This document shows positions 1-6,074 of a DNA stretch of 7,965 nt, piece by piece. Under the pieces are notes generated by a model. It was not told where the DNA came from. It worked only from the letters and a program-made list of their open reading frames with translations, and made no database searches. Location of the stretch: the NCBI GenBank assembly GCA_937873165.1, contig CALMVH010000134.1, positions 1,436 to 9,400 of the forward strand. Direction: 5' to 3'. Numbering within the stretch: the stretch's first letter is position 1; each line of letters begins with the position of its first letter. The translations under genes and the position numbers were made by a program. Source of the stretch: an uncultured Rhodospirillales bacterium (GTDB lineage Bacteria; Pseudomonadota; Alphaproteobacteria; CALMVH01).

Positions 1-402
1 GGACCCGCGGGCGTGCCCGTCGCGATGATCGCCGGCCAGCGCGTGAAGCGGCAGGACAGCCGCGTAAAGCTCATTTCGTCGCGCATCGCGAACCGCGTCC
101 GGCGTAAGATCCTGAACGACGATACGCCTGATACGGGGTGTGGCATCAAGCTGTTCAGCCGCGAGGCCTATCTGCGCCTGCCGTATTTCGACCACATGCA
201 CCGGTTCCTGCCCGCGCTGATGAAGCGGGAAGGATATTCGGTCGGACGCGAAGCGGTAAACCACCGCCAGCGCCTGCGCGGCACATCGAAATACGGGATC
301 AACAACCGGCTGTGGGTCGGTATCGTCGACTTGGCTGGCGTGTGGTGGCTGATGAAGCGCCGCCGCACGACTACCGTCACCGAAACAACGCCGCTGCGAT
401 GA
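1..402 (+). CDS. Glycosyltransferase family 2, dolichyl/polyprenol-phosphate sugar transferase type (3' part only)
   Basis: The reading frame is open from the first base, so the gene starts outside the window and only the last 133 residues are seen. They contain the conserved C-terminal half of the GT2 catalytic domain of dolichol-phosphate-mannose-synthase/ArnC-like enzymes: SSRIANRVRRKIL, then DTGCGIKLFSREAYLRLPYF, then HRFLPALMKREGY, then NHRQRLRGTSKYG and NRLWVGIVDLAGVWWL. Known members move a sugar from a nucleotide donor to a lipid-phosphate carrier at the cytoplasmic face of the inner membrane. The hydrophobic IVDLAGVWWL near the end is followed directly by a basic tail, so there is no multi-helix C-terminal membrane domain. 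The stop overlaps the start of the LAB_N gene (ATGA at 399-402), indicating translational coupling and a shared role in lipid-linked sugar or lipid A chemistry. The exact sugar and lipid are not readable from sequence. Confidence 0.9.
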   Translation, partial: GPAGVPVAMIAGQRVKRQDSRVKLISSRIANRVRRKILNDDTPDTGCGIKLFSREAYLRLPYFDHMHRFLPALMKREGYSVGREAVNHRQRLRGTSKYGINNRLWVGIVDLAGVWWLMKRRRTTTVTETTPLR

Positions 403-839
403 GCCTGCTGGCCGCCAAGCTGCACGATCCGTGGTTCCTGTTCAGCGTGGTGGGGCAGGCGTTCTTCACCATGAGGTTCCTTGTGCAGTGGGTGCACAGC
501 GAACGCAGCGGCCGCAGCGTCGTACCCGACGCGTTCTGGACCTTCAGCATCGGCGGCGGCACCATGCTGCTGGTCTATTGCGTGCACCAGGCCGAAGCGG
601 CGCTGGCGGTCGGGCAGGCCAGCGGCCTGCTGATATACCTGCGAAACTACTGGCTGATCCGGCGCAATCGCAGCCGCACGGTCTCGGAGCAGGCGATGGA
701 AGCCCGCCGTCTGGCCGACGACATTTCACGCCAGATCGGCAAGCTGGCCGATGTGCACGACCGGCCGCAGGAATTGGATGAAAAACTGGCACGGTTAAGC
801 CAGTTGCTGTCCCCAACAGAAATCGGAGCCTCGCTATGA
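399..839 (+). CDS. LAB_N (lipid A biosynthesis N-terminal) domain membrane protein
   Basis: A 146-residue protein whose first 90 residues carry the hallmarks of the LAB_N domain: GQAFFTMRFLVQWVHSER (residues 19-36), SVVPDAFWTFSIGGG (40-54), a hydrophobic stretch TMLLVYCV (55-62) and GQASGLLIYLRNYWLI (72-87). I see about three short membrane segments (roughly 12-31, 46-62 and 69-87). Family members are small inner-membrane proteins found beside GT2 enzymes and, in some cases, fused to lipid A or Arn-type transferases; the biochemical role is not settled, but membrane handling of lipid-linked sugars fits. Residues 88-146 form a charged, helix-prone tail (Arg/Glu/Lys/Leu-rich) beyond the usual domain. 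The start at 399 was chosen because it overlaps the upstream stop and begins just before the domain; there is no convincing ribosome site, consistent with coupled reinitiation. Its own stop overlaps the kinase start at 836. Confidence 0.88.
   Translation: MSLLAAKLHDPWFLFSVVGQAFFTMRFLVQWVHSERSGRSVVPDAFWTFSIGGGTMLLVYCVHQAEAALAVGQASGLLIYLRNYWLIRRNRSRTVSEQAMEARRLADDISRQIGKLADVHDRPQELDEKLARLSQLLSPTEIGASL
825..828 (+). promoter_or_regulatory. Ribosome binding site of the PfkB kinase gene
   Basis: GGAG lies seven bases before the ATG at 836, inside the end of the LAB_N gene. It supports the 836 start and shows that the kinase can recruit its own ribosomes as well as using the ATGA overlap. Confidence 0.6.
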
Positions 840-1825
840 CCGCATCCGCCCGCTACGACGTGCTGGCCCTGGGCCACGCCATTGTCGACGTCATCGCGCA
901 TGCCGAGGATGCCTTTCTGGCCGAGCAAGGCATGACCAAGGGCGGCATGCAGCTGATCGACACAGGCCGCGCCCGCGATCTGTACGATCGGATGGAACCC
1001 GCCATCGAGGTGTCGGGCGGATCGGCGGCCAACACTGCCGTCGGCATCGCATCGCTGGGCGGCCAGGCGGCGTTCGTGGGCTGCGTCGCCGATGACGAGC
1101 TCGGTCGGGTATTCAGCCACGATCTCATCGCCAGCGGTGTACAGGCAAACCTTGCGACCGCCCCCGACGCGGCAACAGGGCGGTGCCTGATACTCGTGAC
1201 GCCCGATGCCGAGCGAACAATGAATACCTATCTGGGGGCGGCCAGCCTGTTGGGCGAGCAACCGCTGAACGAAGCCTTGATCAGGGATGCCTCGATCTTG
1301 TACCTCGAGGGCTACCTGTTTTCGTCACCGTCCAACATAGCGGCACTTCGGCAGGCCGCCGAAATTGCCAAACAAGCCGGACGCCAGGTGGCGCTCAGTC
1401 TTTCCGATCGGTTCTGCGTCGAAGCGCAACGCGCGGCGCTGAAGGACCTGATTAGGCAGTCCGTCGATATCCTGTTCGCCAACGAGCCGGAGATTACGGC
1501 GCTTTATGAAACAGGCAGCTTCGACGATGCGGTCCTGCACGCAGGGCAGCACGTCGCGATCGCCTGCCTGACCAGAGGGGCAGGGGGTTCCGTGATCAAG
1601 GCCAACGGGACCCTAATCCGCATTCCCGCCGCGAGTGTCGAGCGCGTGGTCGACACGACCGGGGCCGGTGACCTGTATGCCGCCGGCTTCCTCTACGGCT
1701 ATACGCAAGGCATGACGCTGCAACAATCAGGCGAAGTCGCCGCTTTGGCCGCCCGCGAGATCATCGGCCACGTGGGACCACGGCCCGAAGTCAAATTGTC
1801 GGAATTGCTGGCGGCATTGGCATAG
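836..1825 (+). CDS. PfkB-family carbohydrate/nucleoside kinase, adenosine-kinase-like
   Basis: A 329-residue protein, the normal length for the ribokinase/PfkB fold. The N-terminal strand DVLALGHAIVDVI (about 8-20) is followed by the first family signature, SGGSAANTAVGIASLGG (about 60-76). The second signature, DTTGAGDLYAAGFLYG, begins at residue 273; Asp279 of GAGD is the expected catalytic base and the GAG forms the anion hole. FANEPEI in the middle is the usual NxxE-type region that positions metal and phosphates. Relatives phosphorylate adenosine or ribose-type sugars with ATP in the cytosol, and close alphaproteobacterial proteins are commonly annotated adenosine kinase, but the substrate cannot be proven from motifs. 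The start overlaps the LAB_N stop (ATGA) and has its own GGAG. An intrinsic terminator follows at once, making this the last gene of the operon. The link between nucleoside salvage and lipid-linked sugar genes is unexplained. Confidence 0.9.
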   Translation: MTASARYDVLALGHAIVDVIAHAEDAFLAEQGMTKGGMQLIDTGRARDLYDRMEPAIEVSGGSAANTAVGIASLGGQAAFVGCVADDELGRVFSHDLIASGVQANLATAPDAATGRCLILVTPDAERTMNTYLGAASLLGEQPLNEALIRDASILYLEGYLFSSPSNIAALRQAAEIAKQAGRQVALSLSDRFCVEAQRAALKDLIRQSVDILFANEPEITALYETGSFDDAVLHAGQHVAIACLTRGAGGSVIKANGTLIRIPAASVERVVDTTGAGDLYAAGFLYGYTQGMTLQQSGEVAALAAREIIGHVGPRPEVKLSELLAALA

Positions 1826-1857
1826 TGGCAGGGCCACATGGCCGCCACAGTATTTTT
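1825..1857 (+). terminator. Intrinsic terminator of the GT2-LAB_N-kinase operon
   Basis: GTGGC (1825-1829), a two-base AG bulge and GGCC (1832-1835) pair with GGCC (1840-1843) and GCCAC (1844-1848) across an ACAT loop. That gives nine base pairs, nearly all G-C. TATTTTT follows two bases later (1851-1857). The stem begins on the last base of the kinase stop codon. Confidence 0.8.
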
Positions 1858-1921
1858 ACGATAGTTTTACACCAGAGACCGGCCGTTCAAGCGTATGTTC
1901 AATGCTTGATTGGATGGTGGC

Positions 1922-3259
1922 ATGTCTCGAAACGAACACGACGAACCGCAGGAAATCTCCGCAACTTCGGCTCATCATGACCCGGCATCGGAAAGCGGCA
2001 TCACGGCGGGAGGACCAGCGAAGCAGATCAGCATGCCAGGCAATGTGGCTCGTCAGCCCGAGCCCCAGCCATCGCCAGCCGGGCGTTCAGTTACGGCCAA
2101 GATAACAACCGGTATCCACCTCGACCGTCCTGCGCAGGGCCGGCATCTGTCGCATCCCACGCATGTCGGACACCACCCGCATGAACATGCCCATAACCTT
2201 CGCACAAAAGGGCTGAAGCACCGCGAGCCGGGCGGAACCGCGGCTCATCACCTGGAAACACCGCTGGAACCGAGGCTGCCGGCACTACTGCCGCCAAGCG
2301 GGGCGTCGCATGCCTTGGCCGCTCCCCATGGGGTCGCCAGAACAGGGCTGGCAGCCGCCCTGGCCGACATCCGTGAAAATGGGGTGAGGCGGCCTGCGGC
2401 ACGATGGGCATGGTACCTTGCCGACACGACCCTGCAGGCAGTGGGACGGGGCGCGTCGATGCTGGCGATCGGCACCGGGATCAACGTTGCGCATTTCGCG
2501 CTTGTGCAAGTGGCGCACCTGTCGGCAACAGGTAGCTTCCAGTCGTTCGCCGCCATCCCCGACTTGATTCCTGCAAAGGAAGTTGCCGACAAGGCCCTGA
2601 AATACGCAGGTCTTGCCCTGGCGATGGAATGGGGCGGGGACGAAGCCTTGCACCTGGTCAAGAAGAAGGTGTTCAGAAACGGATTGCCGAAACGTAAGGC
2701 AAGCGCGGCTTCGACCCCGAAGCATCGCTTGGCGCATCAACATGATGCGCATGACGGCCGCTGGATAAAGGAAACGTTGTCTTCGGCCAGGCAGGGCAAA
2801 TTCGCGCGGCCGGTAAACCGGCTTGGACGGCATTTGGGCAGGCAGTTGGGTCATGCGCTGTGTATCGGCGGGGCCACGGCCGGCATGGGCGAGCTTTACA
2901 ACGCGGCTCATTTAGCGATGAGCGGGGAAAAGGCGTTCACCCAGGCCGGTATCTTCGGCTTCATGTTTGCCTTGTCGGGAGCCGAGATCGTGGGCGAGAT
3001 CGCTCTGGACGTCGGCCTGGAAATCGGAGCGCACAAGGCGGGGGAAGAAGCGAGCCACCGGTTCGGCAGGATGGTTACCGACAAGCGCAGCCATGTAACG
3101 GGGTGGGCGCAAAAGCAGGTGGTGTCGCTTGGCGGGGTTGCCAATCGCCTCCGCAGCGTCTCAGGCGGCCCAAACCTGGACTCGCTTACCCGGCGGGAAA
3201 AAAACGCCCGCACGTTCGAGGCCAGGAAAACCAACGCCGCGCGCCTGCCGGAACCCTGA
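1922..3259 (+). CDS. Protein of unknown function with histidine-rich N-terminus and two repeated Gly/Ala-rich hydrophobic units
   Basis: I do not recognise this 445-residue protein. Residues 1-135 are polar and Pro/Ser/His-rich, probably disordered, with eight histidines between 75 and 91. Two similar units follow. Unit 1 (about 175-251) has GR, then LAIG at 181-184, AHL at 198-200, G204, then GL at 230-231 and GDEAxH at 239-244. Unit 2 (about 306-385) repeats this in order: GR at 306, LCIG at 313-316, AHL at 329-331, G335, GL at 365-366 and GEEAxH at 374-379. The units contain weakly hydrophobic Gly/Ala stretches that could be membrane-inserting or packed helices. A basic, His-containing linker (about 250-300) separates them and the C-terminus is basic. 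No signal peptide is seen. The ATG at 1922 is preferred (GGATGG four bases upstream); a TTG at 1910 in frame would add four residues. It stands alone after a terminator and converges on the lipoprotein gene. Confidence 0.75.
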   Translation: MSRNEHDEPQEISATSAHHDPASESGITAGGPAKQISMPGNVARQPEPQPSPAGRSVTAKITTGIHLDRPAQGRHLSHPTHVGHHPHEHAHNLRTKGLKHREPGGTAAHHLETPLEPRLPALLPPSGASHALAAPHGVARTGLAAALADIRENGVRRPAARWAWYLADTTLQAVGRGASMLAIGTGINVAHFALVQVAHLSATGSFQSFAAIPDLIPAKEVADKALKYAGLALAMEWGGDEALHLVKKKVFRNGLPKRKASAASTPKHRLAHQHDAHDGRWIKETLSSARQGKFARPVNRLGRHLGRQLGHALCIGGATAGMGELYNAAHLAMSGEKAFTQAGIFGFMFALSGAEIVGEIALDVGLEIGAHKAGEEASHRFGRMVTDKRSHVTGWAQKQVVSLGGVANRLRSVSGGPNLDSLTRREKNARTFEARKTNAARLPEP

Positions 3260-3287
3260 GGTAAGTCCGCCGGTCGGGATTAGTCGA

Positions 3288-3587
3288 TCAGCGTTTCGGG
3301 CCGTGATACCAGTCCGGCCCTTCGGCGTTCCAGCCCTTGGCTTCCATGCAACTGACCACCGCCTGCGTGCGCGCCGTGTCGACGAAGAAACCGCTGACCT
3401 GGTACTCGCCGTCGTTGTTCATCTCGTCGAGATGCGCCCGGTCATAGTATTGTACGCACTCGACCATGTCAGGGCGGAAGTCGTCGTCGGTCTTCGGGTC
3501 GTCATACGTCCAGGTCGTCTCCGGCGTATAGATCGGCGCGCAGGCGGAGAGTGCGAACACGGGTACAAGCAGTTTCAGGATTTTCAT
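3288..3587 (-). CDS. Small predicted lipoprotein with two conserved-looking cysteines
   Basis: A 99-residue protein with a short lipoprotein signal: basic MKILK, a hydrophobic core LLVPVFA and the lipobox LSAC, so Cys16 would be lipidated after signal peptidase II cleavage. The mature part has Cys44 (in MVECVQYY) and Cys80 (in VVSCMEAKGW). The CM-x-x-KGW ending, with a cysteine about 35 residues earlier, is a pattern I recall from many small proteobacterial lipoproteins of unknown role; a disulfide between Cys44 and Cys80 in the periplasm is likely. The start at 3587 was chosen because it puts the signal peptide at the N-terminus, though no purine-rich ribosome site precedes it. The frame is open upstream, and an ATG at 3629 has a better-placed AGGG but would bury the signal. 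It converges on the 1922-3259 gene with 28 bp between stops and diverges from the 3684 gene. Confidence 0.8.
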   Translation of the reverse strand: MKILKLLVPVFALSACAPIYTPETTWTYDDPKTDDDFRPDMVECVQYYDRAHLDEMNNDGEYQVSGFFVDTARTQAVVSCMEAKGWNAEGPDWYHGPKR

Positions 3588-3683
3588 GGGAGTAGTGTAT
3601 GTCAAATCAAGTTGGCCCGGAAGCGTCATACCGGCCCTATGATTGCCTGTTGCGCACACTTGATTCAACTTCTATCGTTAGAT
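3588..3683. promoter_or_regulatory. Divergent intergenic region with nested inverted repeats
   Basis: This 96-bp gap separates the lipoprotein gene (leftward) from the membrane protein gene (rightward), so both promoters should lie here. AATCAAGT at 3605-3612 is mirrored by ACTTGATT at 3658-3665. Between them, GGCC-C-GG (3614-3620) can pair with CCGGCC (3631-3636) with one bulged C. I could not place confident -35/-10 boxes. The repeats could be an operator or a chance pairing. Confidence 0.3.
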
Positions 3684-4172
3684 ATGAACTTAAAAACGCA
3701 ACCTAAACTATTGGCGCTTGCTGCAATGGCATTATGGGCCGCGTCCCTCGCGTTGCCAACGTCCACGTGCCGGTTAAGCCCAAGCACGTATGACCAGTAC
3801 ATACCTAGATGCGACTACGACGATGGATGGAGTATTCTTAAGTACGGATGGCAGGGAATACTTGGAGCAACGGGAGCCTGGTTCGCAAATCTTTTTCTTC
3901 TGCCAGTCGTTGTCATAATGCTGATAGGAAAAAAGCCTAACAGTTTTTTCCTCGGTGCTGTTTTTCTTATCTCGTCATCTGCCTTGCTGCCATTTTACTT
4001 GTATAACGAGGTAGATGGTGGCGGCTGGGCTGTCGTACGGGGACCCGGATTTTACGCTTGGACAGCAGCCTTTACGGTCATAACCCTTCCGATTATACAT
4101 CGCGACTACAAAGAGCATAAAAAGAAGCCGTCGTTAGCCGACTCCTTTGCAGACGGCGATCACACCGAGTAA
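3684..4172 (+). CDS. Small four-helix inner-membrane protein of unknown function
   Basis: A 162-residue protein with four hydrophobic segments at about 9-25, 57-81, 87-107 and 122-138, a loop after the first helix holding Cys29 and Cys43, and a charged C-terminus (HRDYKEHKKK and an acidic end). The GW-x-G-x-x-G-x-x-x-W-x-AN pattern at 55-69, followed by a LLP-rich helix and a final GFYAW helix, resembles a widespread family of small bacterial membrane proteins I remember without a known function. GC content is visibly lower than in the neighbours (about half overall, 26 of 60 in 3901-3960), and codons such as TTA, ATA and AGA are used, which suggests foreign origin. The start is uncertain: the ATG at 3684 sits right before the first helix, and an in-frame ATG at 3639 would add 15 residues; neither has a good ribosome site. 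Its last 13 bp overlap the glnA stop region on the other strand. Confidence 0.72.
   Translation: MNLKTQPKLLALAAMALWAASLALPTSTCRLSPSTYDQYIPRCDYDDGWSILKYGWQGILGATGAWFANLFLLPVVVIMLIGKKPNSFFLGAVFLISSSALLPFYLYNEVDGGGWAVVRGPGFYAWTAAFTVITLPIIHRDYKEHKKKPSLADSFADGDHTE
4119..4157 (-). terminator. Likely intrinsic terminator of glnA, inside the convergent membrane gene
   Basis: Read on the minus strand, two bases after the glnA stop, GCCGTC (4157-4152) can pair with GACGGC (4132-4127) across a 19-base loop, followed by TTC and five T (4123-4119). The stem is only 6 bp and the loop long, so strength is uncertain, but the place and T-tract fit. It lies fully within the coding sequence of the oppositely oriented membrane protein gene. 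Confidence 0.5.
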
Positions 4173-5569
4173 TACATGTCGTATTCAATCGGGTGCGGGG
4201 TAGTCTCGAAGGCCATGACCTCCTCCATCTTCAACTCGATGAAGGCCTCGATCAGGTCTTTCGTGAACACGTCGCCCTTCAGCAGGAACTCGTGGTCAGC
4301 CGCCAGGGCGTCGAGGGCTTCGCGCAAGGACCGGCATACGGTCGGAACCTGCGCCAGGCGCTCCTTCGGCAGCTCGTACAGGTTCTCGTCCATCGCCTCG
4401 CCGGGATGGATCTTGTTCTGGATGCCGTCGAGGCCGGCCATCAGCATGGCGGAGAAAGCTAGGTACGGGTTCGCGCCCGGATCGGGGAACCGCACTTCGA
4501 CGCGCTTGCCCTTCGGGCTGGTCACATACGGGATGCGGCACGAGGCGGAGCGGTTGCGCGAGGAATACGCTAGCAGCACCGGCGCCTCGTAGCCCGGCAC
4601 CAGCCGCTTGTAGCTGTTGGTCAGCGGGTTGGTGATCGCGTTCAGCGCCTTGGCATGCTTGATGATGCCGCCGATGTAGAACAGGCACTCGTCGGACAGG
4701 CCGGCGTACTTGTCGCCTGCGAACAGCGGCTTGCCACCTTTCCACAGCGACTGGTGGCAATGCATACCCGAGCCGTTGTCGCCGAAGACCGGTTTCGGCA
4801 TGAATGTGGCCGTCTTGCCATACGAGGCCGCGACGTTGTGCACGACGTACTTGTAGGCCTGGATGGCGTCGGCGCTTTGCACCAGCGGCGCGAACTTGAT
4901 GCCCAGCTCGTGCTGGCTGGGGGCGACTTCGTGGTGATGCTTCTCGACCTCCACGCCCATGTCGGCCAGCACCGTCACCATTTCGGCGCGATAATCGCTG
5001 CCGCTGTCGACGGGCGCTACCGGGAAGTAGCCGCCCTTGACGCGCGGACGGTGGCCGAGATTACCCTGGTCGTAGGCGCGAGCGTTATTATGTGGCGCTT
5101 CCTCGCTATCGACGTAGAACGAGTTGCCTTGCATCTTCACTTCGTAGCGCACGTCGTCGAACACGAAGAACTCGGCCTCGGGGCCGAAGAATACCGTGTC
5201 GGCGATGCCGGTGGAGCTCGCATAGGCTTCCGCGGCCTTGGCGATTGAGCGGGGATCGCGGCTGTAGTTCTTGCCGGTCGAAGGCTCCACGATGTCGCAC
5301 AGGATGTTCAAGGTCGGCTGGGCCGCGAACGGGTCCATGACGGCCGTCGCGGGATCGAGCTTAAGGATCATGTCCGACTCGTTGATCGCCTTCCACCCCG
5401 CGATGGACGAGCCGTCGAACATGATGCCGTCCTCGAACACGTCCTCGTCGATGGTGCTGACGTGCTGCGCCGTGTGCTGCAGCTTGCCCTTCAAGTCGGT
5501 AAAGCGAAGGTCGACGTACTTGACGTCGTTTTCCTTGATCAGCTCCATGACTTTCTTGATGTCGGACAT
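4160..5569 (-). CDS. glnA: Glutamine synthetase type I
   Basis: A 469-residue protein, the standard length for bacterial GSI. It makes glutamine from glutamate, ammonia and ATP in the cytosol as a dodecamer. Family landmarks appear in order: the beta-grasp region with MFDGSSIAGWKAINESDM, the metal-binding VFFGPEAEFFVFDD, HHHEVAPSQHELG, the nucleotide/metal segment FGDNGSGMHCHQSLW, the flap-region NPLTNSYKRLVPGYEAPV, NRSASCRIP and RVEVRFPDPGANPYLAFS. MDENLYELP contains Tyr398, the adenylylation site, so the enzyme should be switched off by GlnE-type AMP transfer under PII control. The start at 5569 (MSDIKKV) matches the family N-terminus and has GGGG about nine bases upstream; an in-frame ATG at 5617 would add 16 atypical residues and lie inside the repeat. 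glnB lies 115 bp upstream on the same strand. The gene ends with a 13-bp tail overlap with the convergent membrane protein gene. Confidence 0.97.
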   Translation of the reverse strand: MSDIKKVMELIKENDVKYVDLRFTDLKGKLQHTAQHVSTIDEDVFEDGIMFDGSSIAGWKAINESDMILKLDPATAVMDPFAAQPTLNILCDIVEPSTGKNYSRDPRSIAKAAEAYASSTGIADTVFFGPEAEFFVFDDVRYEVKMQGNSFYVDSEEAPHNNARAYDQGNLGHRPRVKGGYFPVAPVDSGSDYRAEMVTVLADMGVEVEKHHHEVAPSQHELGIKFAPLVQSADAIQAYKYVVHNVAASYGKTATFMPKPVFGDNGSGMHCHQSLWKGGKPLFAGDKYAGLSDECLFYIGGIIKHAKALNAITNPLTNSYKRLVPGYEAPVLLAYSSRNRSASCRIPYVTSPKGKRVEVRFPDPGANPYLAFSAMLMAGLDGIQNKIHPGEAMDENLYELPKERLAQVPTVCRSLREALDALAADHEFLLKGDVFTKDLIEAFIELKMEEVMAFETTPHPIEYDMYYSV

Positions 5570-5596
5570 TGCACATACCCCGTAGTTATTTTGAAT

Positions 5597-5664
5597 GTCA
5601 CCCTGTGGCTTGACCACGGGGTCCAGACCCGCCGCTGGATCCCGCGATCAAGTCGCGGGATGAC
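5597..5664. repeat. 68-bp compound palindromic repeat in the glnB-glnA spacer
   Basis: Two 30-bp arms (5597-5626 and 5635-5664) are inverted copies of each other, 23 of 30 identical with all seven differences transitions, separated by 8 bp. Each arm is itself a hairpin: ACCCTGTGG/CCACGGGGT around CTTGA (5600-5622) and ATCCCGCGA/TCGCGGGAT around TCAAG (5639-5661), nine pairs each. The ends read GTCA and TGAC and the centre GGTCCAG...CTGGATCC. From memory this resembles dispersed palindromic elements of alphaproteobacteria (notably Rickettsiales); that match was not checked. No T-tract follows, so it is not a plain terminator. It starts about 20 bp after the glnB stop and ends 27 bp before the glnA start. 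Confidence 0.8.
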
Positions 5665-5684
5665 GTTGTAAGGTTCTAAGATGA

Positions 5685-6023
5685 CTAGATCGCGCTGGTG
5701 CCCCGTTCGCCGGTGCGGATGCGCACGACTTCCTCGATGGTCGAGATGAAGATCTTGCCGTCGCCGATGCGGCCGGTGAACGCAGCCTGCTGGATCGCCT
5801 CGATGGCGCGCTCGACCATGTCGTCCTCCAGAACCAGCTCGATCTTCACCTTGGGCAGGAAATCGACCACGTATTCGGCGCCGCGGTATAGTTCGGTATG
5901 GCCCTTCTGACGCCCGAAACCCTTGACCTCGATTACGGTCAAACCCTGAATGCCGATCCCGTGCAGGGCTTCCTTGACGTCATCCAGTTTGAACGGCTTG
6001 ACGATCGCTTCCAGTTTTTTCAT
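5685..6023 (-). CDS. glnB: Nitrogen regulatory protein PII (GlnB type)
   Basis: A complete 112-residue PII protein, the standard length, acting as a cytosolic trimer that senses ATP/ADP, 2-oxoglutarate and, through uridylylation, glutamine. The start MKKLEAIVKPFKLDDVKEAL is typical. The T-loop KGFGRQKGHTELYRGAEYVVDF carries Gln39 and the uridylylation site Tyr51. Asp54 rather than Asn favours GlnB over GlnK. GRIGDGKIFI (84-93, with Lys90) and the C-terminal RIRTGERG (101-108) are the nucleotide-binding parts. Expected partners are GlnD, GlnE and the NtrB/NtrC system; none is in the window. The gene precedes glnA on the same strand, the common alphaproteobacterial order, with a palindromic repeat between. 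It begins 51 bp after the aminotransferase stop with no terminator seen between, so read-through is possible. No Shine-Dalgarno-like purine tract precedes the ATG (upstream reads CCCTACGCCCC), which is odd for a well-expressed gene. Confidence 0.97.
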   Translation of the reverse strand: MKKLEAIVKPFKLDDVKEALHGIGIQGLTVIEVKGFGRQKGHTELYRGAEYVVDFLPKVKIELVLEDDMVERAIEAIQQAAFTGRIGDGKIFISTIEEVVRIRTGERGTSAI

Positions 6024-6074
6024 GGGGCGTAGGGATAAATCAGGATCGGGCGCGTGTCACTAGGGTTTGCGGCA

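Noticed and set aside
1912..1945. Resemblance between the start regions of the 1922 and 7421 genes (GGATGG, ATGTC, CGAA, CGAAC)
   Set aside because: Similarity is short and gapped, largely explained by ribosome-site sequence and a common second codon; the proteins do not otherwise align.
3197..3205. A-AAA-AAC slippery heptamer in the correct frame near the end of the 1922-3259 gene, inside a GCGGG/CCCGC hairpin
   Set aside because: A -1 shift here would reach a stop at 3264, giving a tail of about the same length with no recognisable domain, and no proper downstream stem sits at the right distance. Probably coincidence.
3198..3230. Possible minus-strand terminator for the lipoprotein gene (weak stem before a run of seven T)
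   Set aside because: The stem would be only about four pairs including a wobble; too weak to list as a feature.
3129..3683. Upstream extension of the membrane-protein frame through the lipoprotein gene region
   Set aside because: The frame is open, but the extra residues are shadow-like and antisense to the lipoprotein; the membrane protein makes sense only from 3639 or 3684.
4176..5585. Several long plus-strand open frames opposite glnA
   Set aside because: They are antisense shadows of a strongly conserved glnA, with Arg/Ser-rich or low-complexity translations and no family motifs.
6024..6074. Search for a sigma-54 promoter (TGGCAC-N5-TTGC type) upstream of glnB
   Set aside because: No acceptable match is present in this 51-bp gap on the minus strand.
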